6,388 nt of DNA from Phycisphaera sp. GTDB taxonomy: Bacteria > Planctomycetota > Phycisphaerae > Phycisphaerales > Phycisphaeraceae. Shown piece after piece: positions 5,741 to 6,388 of the stretch. Position 1 is the first letter of the stretch, and the number at the start of each line of letters is the position of its first letter. The position numbers and the translations under genes were made by a program. Location of the stretch: positions 1-6,388 of the forward strand of contig JARFRI010000203.1 in NCBI GenBank assembly GCA_029287335.1. The letters are read 5' to 3'. The notes beneath the pieces are model-generated. The model was given only the letters and a program-made list of their open reading frames with translations. It made no database searches and was not told the origin of the DNA.

Positions 5741-5808
5741 AGGCTTGAGGCTTGAGTCCTGAGGCTTGTGTACGACCAATCCCCAAACCTCAAGACTCAG
5801 GCCTCATT
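5741..5808. repeat. Heptamer repeats in inverted arrangement (imperfect hairpin)
   Basis: Four tandem seven-base units lie at 5741-5768: AGGCTTG, AGGCTTG, AGTCCTG, AGGCTTG. After a spacer, related units appear on the opposite strand (5804-5784): AGGCCTG, AGTCTTG, AGGTTTG. The two sets form a 19-base inverted repeat, 5746-5764 against 5788-5806. It has 17 Watson-Crick pairs, one G-T pair and one mismatch around a 23-base loop. The hairpin ends four bases before the -10-like hexamer of plsY. It is not followed by a T-tract, and the flanking genes diverge, so it is not an ordinary terminator. Confidence 0.8.
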
Positions 5809-5810
5809 GC

Positions 5811-5816
5811 TAAGAT
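5811..5816 (+). promoter_or_regulatory. plsY: Possible plsY -10 element
   Basis: TAAGAT (four of six -10 consensus bases) lies six bases before the plsY ATG. The intervening GCTCCC cannot serve as a ribosome site, so a transcript starting here would be leaderless. No -35 box is recognisable; its expected place is occupied by the inverted-repeat arm. Confidence 0.35.
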
Positions 5817-5822
5817 GCTCCC

Positions 5823-6388
5823 ATGCTTTACTGGCTGCTCTTCCTCGTCGGTGCCTACCTGCTCGGGTCCGTGTCTTTCGCGCTGATCCTGGGCAAACTC
5901 AACGGCATCAACATCCGAGAACACGGCAGCGGAAACGTCGGTGCCACCAACCTCGGCCGAGCGCTGGGCAAAAAATGGGGCCTGCTCTGCTTTTTTCTAG
6001 ACATGAGCAAGGGTCTGGTCCCCGTGCTGGCCTACGGACTCTGGGGAGGGCTGATCAACGCTGGTGAAGCGCCGATCGGCAGCGTCGCGATGCTCCAGTG
6101 GCTGGCCGTCGGCGTCGCGGCCGTCGTCGGGCACGTCTTCCCGGTCTTCCTCAAATTTAAAGGCGGCAAGGGTGTCGCGACTAGCGCCGGCGCACTGTTG
6201 GGCTTTTGGCCCGTGCTCAGTGTCCCCGTCCTGGCCGCGATGGTCGTCTGGTTCATCGTCACCAAAGCCACCGCGTACGTAGGCCTGGCCAGCGTCATCG
6301 CCGCCGCGATCCTGCCCGTTTTCGTCATCGTCTTCGCCATGGCGATGGGCTACGAGGTCGGCGAGATCGCCGTCTGCGGATCCGTCTC
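5823..6388 (+). CDS. plsY: Glycerol-3-phosphate acyltransferase PlsY, C-terminus beyond window
   Basis: PlsY is a polytopic inner-membrane enzyme. It transfers the acyl group of acyl-phosphate (made by PlsX) to sn-glycerol-3-phosphate, giving lysophosphatidic acid, the first step of phospholipid synthesis. The window holds 188 codons. The N-terminus is a hydrophobic helix (LYWLLFLVGAYLLGSVSFA), followed by family motif 1 at 35-47 (HGSGNVGATNLGR, the phosphate-binding loop). KKWGLLCFFLDMSKG follows (50-64), then motif 2 at 103-120 (GHVFPVFLKFKGGKGVAT), with further membrane helices around these. The third motif (typically RHxxNIxRLxxGxE) is expected just past the right edge, so perhaps 30 residues are missing. 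The ATG at 5823 puts the first helix at the usual place for the family. No Shine-Dalgarno is present; a TAAGAT hexamer lies six bases upstream. It is divergent from the small envelope genes and is the only plus-strand gene here. Confidence 0.95.
   Translation, partial: MLYWLLFLVGAYLLGSVSFALILGKLNGINIREHGSGNVGATNLGRALGKKWGLLCFFLDMSKGLVPVLAYGLWGGLINAGEAPIGSVAMLQWLAVGVAAVVGHVFPVFLKFKGGKGVATSAGALLGFWPVLSVPVLAAMVVWFIVTKATAYVGLASVIAAAILPVFVIVFAMAMGYEVGEIAVCGSV

Noticed and set aside
5741..5808. Hairpin considered as a terminator or as a short CRISPR-like repeat array
   Set aside because: There is no T-tract, the flanking genes diverge so nothing needs terminating here, and the units are seven bases in direct contact without unique spacers.
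6032..6340. Minus-strand open frame of 102 codons opposite plsY
   Set aside because: It is antisense to the clear PlsY motifs; the Thr/Ala/Pro-rich translation matches no family and has no ribosome site worth noting.

Overview
The window is GC-rich, densely coded bacterial DNA holding eight protein genes. No RNA gene, insertion sequence, phage gene or CRISPR array is visible. The best guess for the source is a planctomycete-like bacterium, possibly of the Phycisphaerae. The grounds are an ExbB with a secretory N-terminus followed by ExbD and a large exported TPR protein, very small signal-anchored proteins of unknown family, and several genes without a Shine-Dalgarno sequence. This assignment is inference, not proof.

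Layout. Seven genes run on the minus strand and one on the plus strand. Reading the minus strand from right to left, the first unit (5680 to 4749) encodes three tiny envelope proteins: a 70-residue signal-peptide plus membrane-helix protein, then two roughly 100-residue signal-anchored proteins that look like diverged tandem paralogs. It ends at a strong intrinsic terminator (4689-4715). Next is bioB (biotin synthase), whose start lies only a few bases beyond the terminator's T-tract. Then come exbB, exbD and a TPR protein, closely spaced; the TPR gene runs off the left edge with 696 codons visible. On the plus strand, plsY (acyl-phosphate:glycerol-3-phosphate acyltransferase) is transcribed divergently from the small-protein unit and runs off the right edge. 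The divergent intergenic region (5681-5822) holds both likely promoters, a short palindrome and a hairpin built of heptamer repeats.

How the genes work together. ExbB and ExbD form a proton-driven inner-membrane motor. The exported TPR protein made from the same unit is a natural periplasmic partner, although no TonB or TolA is visible. BioB and PlsY are housekeeping enzymes of cofactor and phospholipid synthesis; BioB supplies the biotin needed by acetyl-CoA carboxylase, which feeds fatty acid synthesis. The three small envelope proteins have no function I can assign.

Most worth a second look: (1) BioB has glycine where the first [2Fe-2S] cysteine ligand should be; (2) the tandem paralogous small exported proteins and their small membrane companion; (3) a -10-like hexamer 6-7 nt before the start codon of the four genes that probably begin transcripts, which suggests leaderless mRNAs; (4) the heptamer inverted repeat upstream of plsY; (5) the terminator abutting the bioB start.
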